A DNA stretch of 64,000 nt from Cupriavidus pauculus (GCF_003854935.1 NZ_CP033969.1:682001-746000), one strand, 5' to 3'; positions 46,387-56,126 are shown, counted from the first letter of the stretch. A program made the numbers and translations. The notes: a model not told the origin generated them from the letters alone.

Positions 46387-48290
46387 GCAGATTGCTCCTT
46401 GTCTGACGGATACCAGTCTGCCCGTTGGGCGATCTTGATGATGGCGTACAGCGTGGCGAAAAGAGCGCGCTCGTCGTTGTAGCTATCCTGATGGTCATAG
46501 CAAAACTTAGCGTTGTGGTGACCGGGATTCTCGTGACCGTGCGCGAACGACATGACGACCCCTGGCTTCCCGGCGGGCGCCGCGCCGGATTCCACCGGTA
46601 CCGTTCCATCGCCTGGCGACTGTGGCGCCGCAATTTGCATCCACAAACCGTTGCTGGTCCGAACTCGTCCGTTTCCGTCGTCGGCGACAATGCGTACAGT
46701 GTCTGGGTTTATTGCGCCTACGTCACGGGCTTCCCAGCAGACATGGCCCCATGCACACCTGTCAGTGGCGGCCATCAGGCCCGTCCCAAACAAGCCTCCC
46801 TGATCGAGTTCCTCGTTTCGCTTGCCCTGCGCACCAAAGTGGACATACGTCGGGTCTTTGTAACGATCCTTCACATCGGTGTGGAATGCTTGCACTTCGT
46901 TAAGCCGTTGGTGAAGATTTCTTCTTTCCTCTCCCCATTCGTCTTCGACCTTCTTTGGGACATGACCCGGCTCAGATCTCGCCCGCCTTCCCAACAACAA
47001 CATCCCCTCGTTATGCTCGGGCACCAGCCCATACCAGGCCGACGTCTGATAGATCTCCGAGTACGGGTCACCGTGCTGGGGCAGCGCCAGCACCGGCGGA
47101 TGTTGGGCTCCCTGCCCTACCTTTCGCTCTCGCACGAAGAGCCATGGCTTTCCGTCGTTGTAGTCGGCTGTCGGCAGCAGTTCCAGCGCGCCGGGTGATT
47201 GCGCGGATACGGCCGTCACCTCTGCCGCGTTGCTGCCCAGGATGATCTGTTCCTTGCCTTCGAAGCCGGCCCGCATTCGCTTGTACGCGGCCGGTGCGCC
47301 GGTTGCCGGCTGTACGCCGTGCGAGACGCCCAGTACCTTGTCGCAGCCGTGGATTTCGGTCAGGGCGCGGCTCACCAGGCCGCCCATCGAGTGCGTGACG
47401 ATGATCACCTTCTCCGCCACCACGCGTGATGGCCGCCTGCGGACCATCGTCGCTTCGTCCTTGCCCTTGCCGTCGGGGGTGCCGGTGACCCGGATCGTGC
47501 GGCCCTGGTTGTAGAACGGGAGCATCTGGTTTTCGATGAAGTCCTTGATCTGCTGGCCCGAATCGCGATTGCTCTGGATCCAGTTGTAGCCACCGGCCCA
47601 GACGTCGAACTTGTACCGCGCCGCGTGCAGGATTTCCTCGCGCGTCAGCGGCTCGCCGGTCTCGCTGCCCCAGTCGGTGGGCGATTCCGCGCCGGTCTCG
47701 TGGGCCCATTCCTTGAAGTCCACCTCGTTGCGCTCGAAGTCATACAAGGCCAGGTTGTTCAGGTAGAACTCCAGTTTGGCCATGAACGGGTGGTAGCTGG
47801 ACCGCATCAGCGCGCCCCAGCCGCGCGCCTTGAGTACGTTCTTTGGCAGGCCGCTCCTGCCGGCGTCGATGGGGCCGCTGGGGTCCACCTCCACCCGGTC
47901 CATGGCCAGGGTGTCAGCCCGTTCCTCGGCTGACGTGAAGGCGTAGACGATCAACTGCAGGAAGGCGTTCGGCAGTCCCACGAGGTCGGTGTTGGGCGGG
48001 CGCCAGGCCTTGCTGCCGTCGGTCTTGTTGCGCAGGTTGGTGCCCATGATGCCGGGCAGGAACAGCAAGGGGATGATGCATGGCTTGAGGAGGACGATCT
48101 TCTCGATGTTCTCCTCGACGGGGCTCATCGTCGAGACGGTGTACGGCTGGCCGTCGTCGTCGATGAGCGTGGGCGGGATGACGATCCTCGGCGGGCTCAT
48201 ATCGCGCCCCGCACCGGACGACCAGCATGGCGGCTGGCTGACTGAAAGCGCATTGACCTGCGGCGTCTCCCGACTTTCCACATGTTGCAC
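46383..48290 (-). CDS. Tle4-like T6SS phospholipase effector
   Basis: A protein of up to 635 residues. LFLPGIMGTNLRNK (77-90) and the nucleophile elbow IIVTHSMGGLVSRAL (serine S301) are the alpha/beta-hydrolase features of Tle4/PGAP1-like lipases. Tle4 (TplE of Pseudomonas) is an antibacterial phospholipase delivered by type VI secretion, and the gene order effector-immunity matches. DGTVPVESGA and FAHGHENPGHHNAKFC near the C-terminus may supply acid and histidine. Start is uncertain: a GTG at 48288-48290 or an ATG at 48198-48200 (MSPPRIVIPP); the longer form is given. No signal peptide, vgrG, hcp or PAAR gene is nearby. Confidence 0.8.
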   Translation of the reverse strand: MQHVESRETPQVNALSVSQPPCWSSGAGRDMSPPRIVIPPTLIDDDGQPYTVSTMSPVEENIEKIVLLKPCIIPLLFLPGIMGTNLRNKTDGSKAWRPPNTDLVGLPNAFLQLIVYAFTSAEERADTLAMDRVEVDPSGPIDAGRSGLPKNVLKARGWGALMRSSYHPFMAKLEFYLNNLALYDFERNEVDFKEWAHETGAESPTDWGSETGEPLTREEILHAARYKFDVWAGGYNWIQSNRDSGQQIKDFIENQMLPFYNQGRTIRVTGTPDGKGKDEATMVRRRPSRVVAEKVIIVTHSMGGLVSRALTEIHGCDKVLGVSHGVQPATGAPAAYKRMRAGFEGKEQIILGSNAAEVTAVSAQSPGALELLPTADYNDGKPWLFVRERKVGQGAQHPPVLALPQHGDPYSEIYQTSAWYGLVPEHNEGMLLLGRRARSEPGHVPKKVEDEWGEERRNLHQRLNEVQAFHTDVKDRYKDPTYVHFGAQGKRNEELDQGGLFGTGLMAATDRCAWGHVCWEARDVGAINPDTVRIVADDGNGRVRTSNGLWMQIAAPQSPGDGTVPVESGAAPAGKPGVVMSFAHGHENPGHHNAKFCYDHQDSYNDERALFATLYAIIKIAQRADWYPSDKEQSA

Positions 48291-48347
48291 GGCTCCATTC
48301 GACGTGGCATGCCCGACGCATGCACATGGCGCCTCACACTACGTGAG

Positions 48348-48377
48348 CCGATACGGGCCAGCTTTGGCTTAGGTCAA
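48348..48377 (-). promoter_or_regulatory. Possible promoter of the Tle4/Tli4 operon
   Basis: Minus-strand TTGACC and TATCGG are separated by 18 bases, about 60 bases upstream of the longest effector start. No other candidate stands out. Confidence 0.3.
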
Positions 48378-48431
48378 GGACGACTTGCCGACGCGGAGCC
48401 CTCGCGCGGGCCGCGTAACCACAAGGCGAAC

Positions 48432-48460
48432 AGCCCTTCGGCCGTGCAGGCGGAAGGGCT
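48432..48460. terminator. Possible terminator after pcp
   Basis: AGCCCTTC and GAAGGGCT pair as an 8-base stem with a 13-base loop just after the pcp stop. Only a weak T tract follows, so this is a modest call. Confidence 0.4.
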
Positions 48461-48488
48461 TCGGAAAAGGCCTAGGGAGAGTCAGCGC

Positions 48489-49142
48489 CTAATGCAGCTG
48501 CCCGCCCTGCTCGCGGATATCGGTCTCGGTCGACAGCGTCGTCGCCACCGCCACGCGCAGGCCGGCGATCAGCGTGTCCAGGGCCAGGCTCGGTGCGCCG
48601 GGATGGCGGGCGGCCTGCTCAGGCAGGTAGGGGATATGGATGAAGCCGCCGCGCACGCCGCTCAGGCCGCGCTGGGCCAGCGTGTGCATCAGGCCGTAGA
48701 ACACGTGGTTGCAGACGAACGTGCCGGCCGTCTGCGACACCATGGCCGGCACGCCGGCCGCGCGCAGGTCGCGGACGATGGCCTTGATGGGCAGCGTGGA
48801 GAAGTAGGCGGCGGGGCCGTCGGGGGCGATGGCGAGGTCCACGGGTTGCGCGCCCGCGTTGTCGGCGATGCGCGCGTCGTCCACGTTGATGCCGACCCGC
48901 TCGATCGACAGTTCCGTGCGCCCCCCCGCCTGGCCCACGGCGATCACCACGTCCGGTTGCAGCGACGCCACCAGCCCGGCCATCGCGTCGATGGCCTTGC
49001 CGAACACGCACGGCAACTGCCGCGCCACCGCCACGGCGTCGCCGATGCGCGCGCCGTCCAGCGCCCGCACCGCTTCCCATGACGGATTGATCGGCTCCTG
49101 CTCGAACGGCTCGAAGCCGGTCAGTAGAACGGTACGGGGCAT
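48489..49142 (-). CDS. pcp: Pyroglutamyl-peptidase I
   Basis: A 217-residue cysteine peptidase that removes N-terminal pyroglutamate from peptides. The catalytic triad is E81 ([10 protein letters not shown]), C144 ([13 protein letters not shown]) and H169 ([11 protein letters not shown]), fully conserved. It is the last gene of the pyroglutamate operon, 10 bases after the DUF979 gene, so the 5-oxoproline released would be taken over by the PxpABC enzyme encoded upstream. Confidence 0.95.
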   Translation of the reverse strand: MPRTVLLTGFEPFEQEPINPSWEAVRALDGARIGDAVAVARQLPCVFGKAIDAMAGLVASLQPDVVIAVGQAGGRTELSIERVGINVDDARIADNAGAQPVDLAIAPDGPAAYFSTLPIKAIVRDLRAAGVPAMVSQTAGTFVCNHVFYGLMHTLAQRGLSGVRGGFIHIPYLPEQAARHPGAPSLALDTLIAGLRVAVATTLSTETDIREQGGQLH

Positions 49143-49152
49143 GGTGGTTTCC

Positions 49153-50103
49153 TTACATCAGGAAGTAGAGCAGGAAAATGTTGGCCACGAGGATGGCCAC
49201 CGCCGACGGCACCTGCGCGCGGATCACGGCGTTTTTGTCGTCCAGTTCCAGCAGCGCGGCGGGCACGATGTTGAAGTTGGCCGCCATCGGCGTCATCAGC
49301 GTGCCGCAGTAGCCCGAGAACATGCCGATGGCCGCCATCACCGCCGGGTTGGCGCCGAACACGCCCACCAGGATCGGCACGCCCACGCCGCCGGTCATGA
49401 CCGGGAAGGCCGCGAAGCCGTTGCCCATGATGATCGTGAACAGTGCCATGCCCACGCAGTACACCGCCACGGCCACGAGCTTGAAGTCCATGTTGATGTA
49501 CGACGTGGTCAGGTGCGCCACGGCCTTGCCCACGCCCGCGTCGGCAAACACCAGGCCCAGCATGGCCAGCATCTGCGGCAACACCAGCGCCCAGCCCAGC
49601 GACTCGATCAGCCGGCGCGACTCGCGCATGCCCTGCGTGACGGTGTCGCGCGTCAGCCAGCAAACCACGAACAGCGACACCAGGCAGCCGATGCCCAGCG
49701 ACACGAACGTCACGTTCTTGGGATCGAGCAGCGGCAGCCCGGCGATCTTCACGTCCTTGAACAGCACCGTGCCAAGCACCGTGATCAGCGGAATCAGCAG
49801 CGCCGGGATGAACAGCCGGTTGCCCAGGCGCCGCGCGCTGGCACGCCGCTCGGCTTCGGGCAGCGTGCCGTGCTTGCCGATGCCCACGCCGCCAAACCCG
49901 GCGATCAGCGCCATCACCACCGCGGCCACGCCCACGATGGCCGGCGGGATCTTGTCGCCGACGAGAAAGATGACCGCGTAGAGCAGCCAGAACAGGCCCG
50001 TGGACAGCCGGCGCGGATGCGCCTTGTCCGTGAACGTCATCAGCGCCGTGATCAGCAGGACAAGGCCGGCCAGCCAGTACAGGTATTCGATCGAGACGAT
50101 CAT
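49153..50103 (-). CDS. DUF979-family membrane protein, possible pyroglutamate transporter part
   Basis: A 316-residue protein with about nine hydrophobic segments. [27 protein letters not shown] and the ending [16 protein letters not shown] fit the DUF979 family. DUF969 and DUF979 proteins occur as neighbours and resemble split halves of a carboxylate-type permease. Their constant company with pcp and 5-oxoprolinase genes suggests pyroglutamate uptake, which is inference. Only three bases separate it from the DUF969 gene. Confidence 0.85.
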   Translation of the reverse strand: MIVSIEYLYWLAGLVLLITALMTFTDKAHPRRLSTGLFWLLYAVIFLVGDKIPPAIVGVAAVVMALIAGFGGVGIGKHGTLPEAERRASARRLGNRLFIPALLIPLITVLGTVLFKDVKIAGLPLLDPKNVTFVSLGIGCLVSLFVVCWLTRDTVTQGMRESRRLIESLGWALVLPQMLAMLGLVFADAGVGKAVAHLTTSYINMDFKLVAVAVYCVGMALFTIIMGNGFAAFPVMTGGVGVPILVGVFGANPAVMAAIGMFSGYCGTLMTPMAANFNIVPAALLELDDKNAVIRAQVPSAVAILVANIFLLYFLM

Positions 50104-50106
50104 CGC

Positions 50107-50841
50107 TCACTCCCCCTTCGCGCCGGCGGTGGCCGGAGTGCCGGCGGCCTGCGGGCCACCGAGTTCGCGCTCCAGCCAGCCGTCCAGCCGCTTCAGGCGC
50201 ACCGCGTGGATCAGGAACGCGCAGATCGCGGTGGGGATGCCCCACACGGCAATGTGCAGCGGTTCCACGTCGATGTTCGACGACAGCAGGAAGGTGTGCA
50301 TCAGCGCGATGGCGCCGAACGCCACGAAGATGTCCTCGCCGAAGAACAGGCCCACGTTGTCGGTGGCGGCGCAGAACGCCAGCACGCGCTGGCGCACCGG
50401 CTCGGGCAGATGGCCGAAGCGGTTCTCGGCCGCGCCTTCGGCCATCGGGGCCAGTAGCGGCCGCACCATCTGCGGATGGCCGCCCAGGCTGGTCAGGCCC
50501 ACCGCGGCGGTCAGCTCGCGCACGGCCAGGTAGACGATCAGCAGCCGGCCCACCGTGGCCGACGCGATGCGCGAGATCCACGCCTGCGCGTGCTCGCGCA
50601 GCCCGTGGCGCTCCAGCAGGCCGATCACGGCCAGCGGCAGCAGGATGATCAGCGGCAGGTTGCGCGCCTTGACGAACGCGGTGCCGATCGCCGTGAAGAT
50701 CTGTTCGAGCGGCATCGACGCGGCCAGTCCCGTGACGATGGCGGCTGCCGCCACCACCATCATGGGATTGAACCGCAGGACAAAGCCAAGGATGATGACA
50801 CCGACCCCCAGCAGGGGCCAAAGGTTGACAGCCGGTTGCAT
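50107..50841 (-). CDS. DUF969-family membrane protein, possible pyroglutamate transporter part
   Basis: A 244-residue protein with about six hydrophobic segments, starting MQPAVNLWPLLGVGVIILGF. SLGGHPQMVRPLLAPMAEGAA and ATDNVGLFFGEDIFVAFGA are conserved patterns of DUF969. It precedes the DUF979 gene and probably forms one transporter with it. It follows pxpA by 54 bases on the same strand. Confidence 0.85.
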   Translation of the reverse strand: MQPAVNLWPLLGVGVIILGFVLRFNPMMVVAAAAIVTGLAASMPLEQIFTAIGTAFVKARNLPLIILLPLAVIGLLERHGLREHAQAWISRIASATVGRLLIVYLAVRELTAAVGLTSLGGHPQMVRPLLAPMAEGAAENRFGHLPEPVRQRVLAFCAATDNVGLFFGEDIFVAFGAIALMHTFLLSSNIDVEPLHIAVWGIPTAICAFLIHAVRLKRLDGWLERELGGPQAAGTPATAGAKGE

Positions 50842-50895
50842 AGGACTTACCTGAGTGCGGAGTGGAGCAAAGCCAGCGCTGGCGGGGTTGGCCCG

Positions 50896-51633
50896 TCAGT
50901 TGGCCCGGATGGCGATGCCTTCCGCGCCGAGCCGTTCCCGGATGCGGCGTGCAAAGGCAAGCGCGTGGGCGCCGTCGCCGTGCAGACACACGGTTTCGGC
51001 GCGAATCGGTACCCAGGTGCCGTCGATGGCGCGCACCTGCCGGTCGCGGATCATCGACAGCGTCTGGTTCAGGGCGACGTCCTCGTCGTCGTGCAGCGCG
51101 CCGGGCGTGCCACGCCTGACCAGCGTGCCGTCGGGGTTGTAGCCGCGGTCGGCAAAGACCTCTTCCTTCACGCGCAGCCCTGCGTCGCGGGCCATCGTGA
51201 TCATCTGGCTGTTGGCCAGGCCGAAGAAGACCAGGCTGGCGTCGTAGTCGCGCACGGCGCGGATGATGGCGTCGCACAGCCGGGCATCGCGCACGGCCAT
51301 GTTGTAGAGCGCCCCGTGCGGCTTCACGTGGGCCAGCCGGCCGCCCTGCGCGCGCACCATGGCGTCGAGCGCGCCGATCTGGTACAGCACGTCGGCGTAG
51401 ACGGCCTCGGGGTCGCGTTGCATCTCGGTGCGGCCGAAGTTGTCGCGGTCCGGAAAGCTCGGGTGCGCGCCGATGGCCACGTTGTTGTCCAGCGCCCATT
51501 TCACGGTCTGCAGCATCGTGGCCGCGTCGCCGGCGTGCCAGCCGCACGCGACGTTGGCGGAACTGATCAGCTTGAGCAGGGCTTCGTCGTTGCCGCAGCC
51601 TTCGCCAAGGTCGGCGTTCAGGTCGATTTGCAT
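50896..51633 (-). CDS. pxpA: 5-oxoprolinase subunit A
   Basis: A 245-residue LamB/YcsF-family protein starting [44 protein letters not shown] and [10 protein letters not shown] are the family hallmarks with likely catalytic aspartates and histidines. With PxpB and PxpC it hydrolyses 5-oxoproline to glutamate using ATP. The start was chosen by the conserved MxIDLNxDLGEG and a GGAG upstream, although an ATG overlapping the pxpC stop would add 13 residues. Confidence 0.94.
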   Translation of the reverse strand: MQIDLNADLGEGCGNDEALLKLISSANVACGWHAGDAATMLQTVKWALDNNVAIGAHPSFPDRDNFGRTEMQRDPEAVYADVLYQIGALDAMVRAQGGRLAHVKPHGALYNMAVRDARLCDAIIRAVRDYDASLVFFGLANSQMITMARDAGLRVKEEVFADRGYNPDGTLVRRGTPGALHDDEDVALNQTLSMIRDRQVRAIDGTWVPIRAETVCLHGDGAHALAFARRIRERLGAEGIAIRAN

Positions 51634-51668
51634 GGGAACGTTCTCCGGATGGATGGGGGCGGGGGAAT

Positions 51669-52688
51669 TCATGCGACGAACCGCGTGGTGGTGCGGCGGC
51701 GCGCGGCAATCTGCATGCCGCCGTCCTGCCAGCGCAGCGCCTGGTCGATCTGGCGCAGGTAGCGGTCCACCTCGGCCTGCGCCGCGGCGGCCTGGTCCAG
51801 CGTCACCTGCGCGAACCGCACGGTGGCGCCCAGCGGCACCTGCGCCAGGCGCCACAGGTCGGCGCCAATCACGGTGCCGATCTTCGGGTAGCCGCCCGTG
51901 GTCTGCGCGTCGCTCATCAGCGCGATGGGCTGGCCGTTCGGCGGCACCTGCATCACGCCCGGCACCACGCCGTGCGACAGCAGGTCCGCAGACCGCTCGG
52001 CGCGGCGCGCCAGCGCGGGGCCTTCCAGCCGCAGGCCCATGCGGTTGCTCTGCGGCGTGATGGTCCAGTCAGCCGACCACAGCGCCTGCTGCGACGCGGG
52101 CTCGAAATCGGGATACTCGGGGCCGGGCAGCAGCCGGATGGTCAGCGCGTTGCCCTGGCGGTTGGCCGGCAGCGCCCAGCCCGGCGCGGCCACGCCGACC
52201 CAGTCTTGCGGCGCGGCCAGCCCCGGCCGGCCGGCGGGCAGGCGGTCGCCCTCCTTGAGCACGCGGCCTTCAAAGCCGCCGTAGCCGGACTTCAGGTCGG
52301 TGCTGCGCGATTGCATGACCAGCGGCACGTCGATGCCGCCGGCCACGCAGAGGTAGGTGCGGGTGCCGCCGCGCGGTGCGGGCAGCGTCAGGGTCTCGCC
52401 ACGGCGCACGTCGAACGCATGCCAGGACCAGACCGGCACGCCGTCCAGATTGGCGCTGCATTCGGCGCCGGTCAGCGCCACGCGCATGTCGGCGTCGAAC
52501 CGCAACGCCGCGCGGCCGAGCGTGAATTCGATGGCCGCCGCGTTGGGGTCGTTGCCCAGCAGCCGGTTGCCCACGCGCAGCGCCAGGTCGTCGGCGGCGC
52601 CGGAGCGGCCCACGCCAAAGCGCCGGAAGCCCACGCGGCCCAGGTCCTGCACCGACGCCTGCGCGCCGGGTCGGATGATCTCGATCAC
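51669..52688 (-). CDS. pxpC: 5-oxoprolinase subunit C
   Basis: A 339-residue protein of the biotin-dependent-carboxyltransferase (AHS2/KipA) family. It opens with [37 protein letters not shown] and contains [20 protein letters not shown] and [23 protein letters not shown], all family-typical. It forms the PxpABC enzyme. The ATG overlaps the pxpB stop by four bases (ATGA). Confidence 0.94.
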   Translation of the reverse strand: MIEIIRPGAQASVQDLGRVGFRRFGVGRSGAADDLALRVGNRLLGNDPNAAAIEFTLGRAALRFDADMRVALTGAECSANLDGVPVWSWHAFDVRRGETLTLPAPRGGTRTYLCVAGGIDVPLVMQSRSTDLKSGYGGFEGRVLKEGDRLPAGRPGLAAPQDWVGVAAPGWALPANRQGNALTIRLLPGPEYPDFEPASQQALWSADWTITPQSNRMGLRLEGPALARRAERSADLLSHGVVPGVMQVPPNGQPIALMSDAQTTGGYPKIGTVIGADLWRLAQVPLGATVRFAQVTLDQAAAAQAEVDRYLRQIDQALRWQDGGMQIAARRRTTTRFVA

Positions 52689-53335
52689 AGCAGCACCTCC
52701 TCGGCAACGAAGCGGACGGTATCGCCCGGCGCGAACAGCGACGGCGGGTCGCGGTCGGCGACGAACAACTGGGCGTCGGTGCGGCCGATCAGCTGCCAGC
52801 CACCGGGCAGCACGGCCGGATAGATGCCGGTCTGCTCGCCGCCGATGCCCACGGCCCCGGCCGGCACGGCCAGGCGCGGCTCGCGGCGGCGCGGCGTGGC
52901 CAGCTCGGGCGTCAGCCCGCCCATGTAGGCAAAGCCGGGCTGGAAGCCCAGGAAATAGACCACGTACTCGCCCGCCGCATGGCGGCGCACCACTTCCTGC
53001 GGCGACAGGCCCGTGTGCGCGGCAACGTCGGCAATGTCGGGGCCGAACTCGCCGCCGTAGCGCACGGGGATCTCCACCAGCTTGCCCGTGGCGTTGCGCG
53101 TCTCGCCGGACGCCCAGGCCAGCTTCAGGTTGCGCTCCAGCGCGTCGACGTCGGCGCTGGCGTCGAAGGTCAGTGTCAGGTTGTTCATGCCCGGCACCAC
53201 GTCCACCACGCCGCGCCAGTCGGCGGCGCGCTCGGCCATCGCCCAGATGCGTCGCTGGACGTCCAGCGACGCGGGCGGCGCCACGCTGTACAGCAGCGCC
53301 TGTTCGGCCAGACGGTGAACGGTGCAGTGGGGCAT
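52685..53335 (-). CDS. pxpB: 5-oxoprolinase subunit B
   Basis: A 216-residue KipI/AHS1-family protein. VVPGMNNLTLTFD, the YFLGFQPGFAYMGGL motif and the following RLAVPAGAVGIGGEQTGIYP are conserved. It is the first gene of the pyroglutamate operon as transcribed (leftward). The ATG giving MPHCTVHRLAEQALL was chosen; a GTG 57 bases upstream is in frame but unlikely. Confidence 0.93.
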   Translation of the reverse strand: MPHCTVHRLAEQALLYSVAPPASLDVQRRIWAMAERAADWRGVVDVVPGMNNLTLTFDASADVDALERNLKLAWASGETRNATGKLVEIPVRYGGEFGPDIADVAAHTGLSPQEVVRRHAAGEYVVYFLGFQPGFAYMGGLTPELATPRRREPRLAVPAGAVGIGGEQTGIYPAVLPGGWQLIGRTDAQLFVADRDPPSLFAPGDTVRFVAEEVLL

Positions 53336-53446
53336 GGACGGGCTCACAGGTTGGATCGGGTTCGGTGCATGCAGTGTAGGCGTCACAGGCACCGCGTTAC
53401 GGCGTCGTCGGGAATCCCCGCGTGACTCAAGAAAATTTCATCGACG

Positions 53447-53460
53447 ATTTATCGATAAAT
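53447..53460. promoter_or_regulatory. Palindrome, candidate operator of the pyroglutamate operon
   Basis: ATTTATCGATAAAT is a perfect 14-base palindrome, about 112 bases upstream of pxpB. ATCGA is repeated nearby at 53440 and 53474. The AT-rich composition stands out from the GC-rich surroundings. A GntR- or LysR-type regulator is possible; none is encoded next to it. Confidence 0.5.
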
Positions 53461-53625
53461 TCATGGTATCGAAACATGGTCATGCCCGGCACCTCGGGGG
53501 AACCCTAGGTCGTTTTGCACGGAAATGCGGCAAACGGCGCCGAAACGGGGAGAAAGCGGCGCGGCGGGCGCCCCCGCTGAAAGGTGGCTGAAAGGCGCGA
53601 TGCAGACATCCAGCCCCCATCAAGC

Positions 53626-53657
53626 AAAAAGCCGCGCCCCCGGAGGGACGCGGCTTC
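53626..53657 (-). terminator. Rho-independent terminator of lipA
   Basis: AAGCCGCG and CGCGGCTT form the stem, followed leftward by T residues. It lies 31 bases after the lipA stop. Confidence 0.85.
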
Positions 53658-53688
53658 TGTGCGGGGCAGGACGGGCCGGAGGGGCCGG

Positions 53689-54696
53689 TCAGGCAAACCC
53701 GGCCTGATGGGCCTGCTGGTCGGCGTGGTACGAACTGCGGACCATGGCACCCACGGCCGCATGGGTGAAGCCCATCTTGTACGCCTCTTCCTCGAACATC
53801 TTGAAGGTGTCCGGATGGACGTAGCGCATCACCGGCAGGTGGTGGTTCGACGGCGCCAGGTACTGGCCGATCGTCAGCATGTCGATGTCGTGGGCGCGCA
53901 TGTCGCGCATGACTTCCAGGATTTCCTCGTCGGTCTCGCCCAGGCCCACCATCAGGCCGGACTTGGTCGGCACGTCCGGGTTGCGGCGCTTGAACTCCTG
54001 TAGCAGTTTCAGCGAGTGCGCGTAGTCGGCGCCCGGGCGGGCCTGCTTGTACAGGCGCGGCACCGTTTCCATGTTGTGGTTCATCACGTCGGGCGGCGAC
54101 ACCTGCAGGATGTCCAGCGCCTTGTCCAGGCGGCCGCGGAAGTCCGGCACCAGCACCTCGATGCGCGTGTTCGGCGACAGCTCGCGCGTCTGCGAGATGC
54201 AGTCGACGTAATGCTGGGCGCCGCCGTCGCGCAGGTCGTCGCGGTCCACGCTGGTGATCACCACGTAGTTGAGCTTGAGCTGGGCGATGGTGCGGGCCAG
54301 GTTGCCGGGCTCGTTCACGTCCAGCGGGTCCGGCCGGCCATGGCCGACGTCGCAGAACGGGCAGCGGCGCGTGCACTTGTCGCCCATGATCATGAACGTG
54401 GCCGTGCCCTTGCCAAAGCATTCGCCGATGTTCGGGCAGCTGGCTTCCTCGCAGACGGTGACGAGGTTGTTGGCGCGCAGGATGTCCTTGATCTCGTAGA
54501 ACCGCGAATTGCCGGTGGCGGCCTTGACGCGGATCCAGTCCGGCTTCTTGAGCTTTTCGGCCGGCACGATCTTGATGGGGATGCGCGCGGTCTTCTCGGC
54601 GGACTTCTGCTTCTTCGTGGCGTCGTATTCGGCAGAGCTTTGCGCGGCAGGGCTTTGCGGGGCTTCGCTGGACGTGGCGATCAGGGCGTCGCTCAT
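53689..54696 (-). CDS. lipA: Lipoyl synthase
   Basis: A 335-residue radical SAM enzyme that inserts two sulfurs into octanoyl groups bound to lipoyl domains. The auxiliary cluster cysteines are C82, C87 and C93 ([12 protein letters not shown]), and the radical SAM cysteines are C108, C112 and C115 (CTRRCPFC). The C-terminal RSSYHAD motif with the conserved RSSY serine ligand is present. An N-terminal extension of about 50 residues is low complexity. It lies 64 bases downstream of lipB in the same direction. Confidence 0.96.
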   Translation of the reverse strand: MSDALIATSSEAPQSPAAQSSAEYDATKKQKSAEKTARIPIKIVPAEKLKKPDWIRVKAATGNSRFYEIKDILRANNLVTVCEEASCPNIGECFGKGTATFMIMGDKCTRRCPFCDVGHGRPDPLDVNEPGNLARTIAQLKLNYVVITSVDRDDLRDGGAQHYVDCISQTRELSPNTRIEVLVPDFRGRLDKALDILQVSPPDVMNHNMETVPRLYKQARPGADYAHSLKLLQEFKRRNPDVPTKSGLMVGLGETDEEILEVMRDMRAHDIDMLTIGQYLAPSNHHLPVMRYVHPDTFKMFEEEAYKMGFTHAAVGAMVRSSYHADQQAHQAGFA

Positions 54697-54760
54697 ACTG
54701 TTCTCCGCACGCGCAGCCGCGTGCATGTTGGGCGTTGAATCGGGGCGGGGCGTGCCACGG

Positions 54761-55483
54761 TCAGGCAGCCTCGGCGGCGGCATTTCCGTGGGCCTGCCGC
54801 GCGCGCGACTCGCGCGCCGACAGGACCTCGCACAGGGCCGCCGCCAGGCGTCGTGCGATTGCGGGTTGTTGTGCCGCGGTAACGGGCAGCGGGCCGGCAT
54901 CGTCCGCCGCCGCGAAGGTGGCGCCCGCCGTGGCCATGTCGACTGTTTCCAGCCCGGCATAGCCGCACGGGTTGATGCGCAGGAACGGGCCCAGGTCCAT
55001 CTGCACGTTCAGGCTGACGCCGTGGTAGCTGCAGCCGTTGCGGATCTTGAGCCCGAGCGCGGCAATCTTGGCGCCCCGGTGGGGTCCGTCGGTCAGATAG
55101 ATCCCGGGCGCGCCGGCCTTGCGTTCGGCTGCGAGATTATACGCCGCGAGCGTGTCCAGCACGGCCTGCTCGATATCGTGCACCAGCTCGCGCACCATCA
55201 GGTGGCGGCGGCGCAGGTCCAGCAGCAGGTAGGCCACGACCTGGCCGGGGCCGTGATAGGTGATCTGTCCGCCACGGTCGATCTGCACGACCGGAATGGC
55301 GTCGTCCGGGGCCAGCAGGTGGGCCGGGTCGCCGGCCTGCCCGAGCGTGTAGACGGGAGGATGCTCGACCAGCCAGATCTGGTCGGGCGTCTCGGGCGTG
55401 CGGGCCGCGGTGAAGGCCCGCATGGCGTCGAAACAGGGCGCGTACGGCTGGCGGCCCTGGTCGATGACTTGGATCGGATGCAT
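54761..55483 (-). CDS. lipB: Octanoyltransferase
   Basis: A 240-residue LipB that moves octanoate from acyl carrier protein to lipoyl domains. The motifs [31 protein letters not shown] (K139) and INPCGYAG (catalytic C173) are intact. The C-terminal 40 residues are an alanine/glutamine-rich extension. It lies upstream of lipA and together they form the lipoate synthesis unit. Confidence 0.95.
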   Translation of the reverse strand: MHPIQVIDQGRQPYAPCFDAMRAFTAARTPETPDQIWLVEHPPVYTLGQAGDPAHLLAPDDAIPVVQIDRGGQITYHGPGQVVAYLLLDLRRRHLMVRELVHDIEQAVLDTLAAYNLAAERKAGAPGIYLTDGPHRGAKIAALGLKIRNGCSYHGVSLNVQMDLGPFLRINPCGYAGLETVDMATAGATFAAADDAGPLPVTAAQQPAIARRLAAALCEVLSARESRARQAHGNAAAEAA

Positions 55484-55499
55484 GCCCGAGAGTGTAACG

Positions 55500-55533
55500 A
55501 AAAGGGCCGGGCTGCGCTGGCAGTCCGGCCCTG
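55500..55533 (-). terminator. Rho-independent terminator of the DUF2917 gene
   Basis: AGGGCCGG and CCGGCCCT arms form a GC-rich stem with inner pairing, followed leftward by four T. It separates the DUF2917 gene from lipB. Confidence 0.7.
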
Positions 55534-55646
55534 TGGCGGGTGGTGCTAGGGTGGCGCCAAGGTGCCGCGAAAATCACCTGCGCGGCTGCCCGTCATCGCG
55601 CGGCGGCCACACCAGCTTCAGGTGCGGCCGGCTGTCGGCAGCGCGC

Positions 55647-56015
55647 TCAGGAGGCGTGTACCTTGTCTTTCCCCGGCGTCCATTCGGTGCCTCGAACCAG
55701 ACGCTTCACGGCGCGGTACACCATGTGCGGCACGTCGGCCAGCGTCAGCACCGGGCGGCGGGCTTCGGCGATCAGGGCCAGCCGCACCGGTCCGCTGGCG
55801 CGCGGGTCGACGCTCAGCACGATCTCATCCCCGCGCCGCAGCAGCAGGCTGCCGCCGCAGCGCAGCCAGTAGTCCTCGGAATCGTTCTCGCGGGTCACCC
55901 ATACGTCCACGCCTTTGGCATCTTCCACGAACAGGCGCTGGGCGGCGTGCACCGACAGCGGTGCCACTTCGCCGGGGTTCAGCGTGAAGACGGTCGTTGT
56001 GAGTAGGGCTTTCAT
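55647..56015 (-). CDS. DUF2917-family protein
   Basis: A 122-residue protein. VFTLNPGEVAPLSVHAAQRLFVEDAKGVDVWVTREN and DYWLRCGGSLLLRRGDEIVLSV form a small cupin-like beta-rich domain as in DUF2917. Function unknown. No signal peptide is evident. It diverges from a LysR regulator gene that probably controls it. A good promoter lies about 110 bases upstream, leaving a long leader. Confidence 0.8.
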   Translation of the reverse strand: MKALLTTTVFTLNPGEVAPLSVHAAQRLFVEDAKGVDVWVTRENDSEDYWLRCGGSLLLRRGDEIVLSVDPRASGPVRLALIAEARRPVLTLADVPHMVYRAVKRLVRGTEWTPGKDKVHAS

Positions 56016-56126
56016 GATCGGTTCTCCGTGAGTCCGGGGCCCGGCGCGCGGCCGGCAGGTCCGGAACTGGCTTGGTCATTGGACCAGCACAGTTGGGGGC
56101 GCGTGTGGCGGGGTCCGGTGCATTGG

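Larger units (their letters stand above)
53336..53688. other. Non-coding gap upstream of the pxp operon
   Basis: No gene is seen. It contains a 14-base perfect palindrome at 53447-53460 in an AT-rich patch and the lipA terminator at 53626-53657. The AT-rich stretch 53430-53475 is the likely control region of the pxp operon. Confidence 0.55.

Noticed and set aside
44564-48488. T6SS structural or VgrG genes next to the Tle4 module
   Set aside because: All frames in and around the region are accounted for by VanZ, the two immunity genes, the lipase and pcp; none resembles VgrG, Hcp or PAAR.
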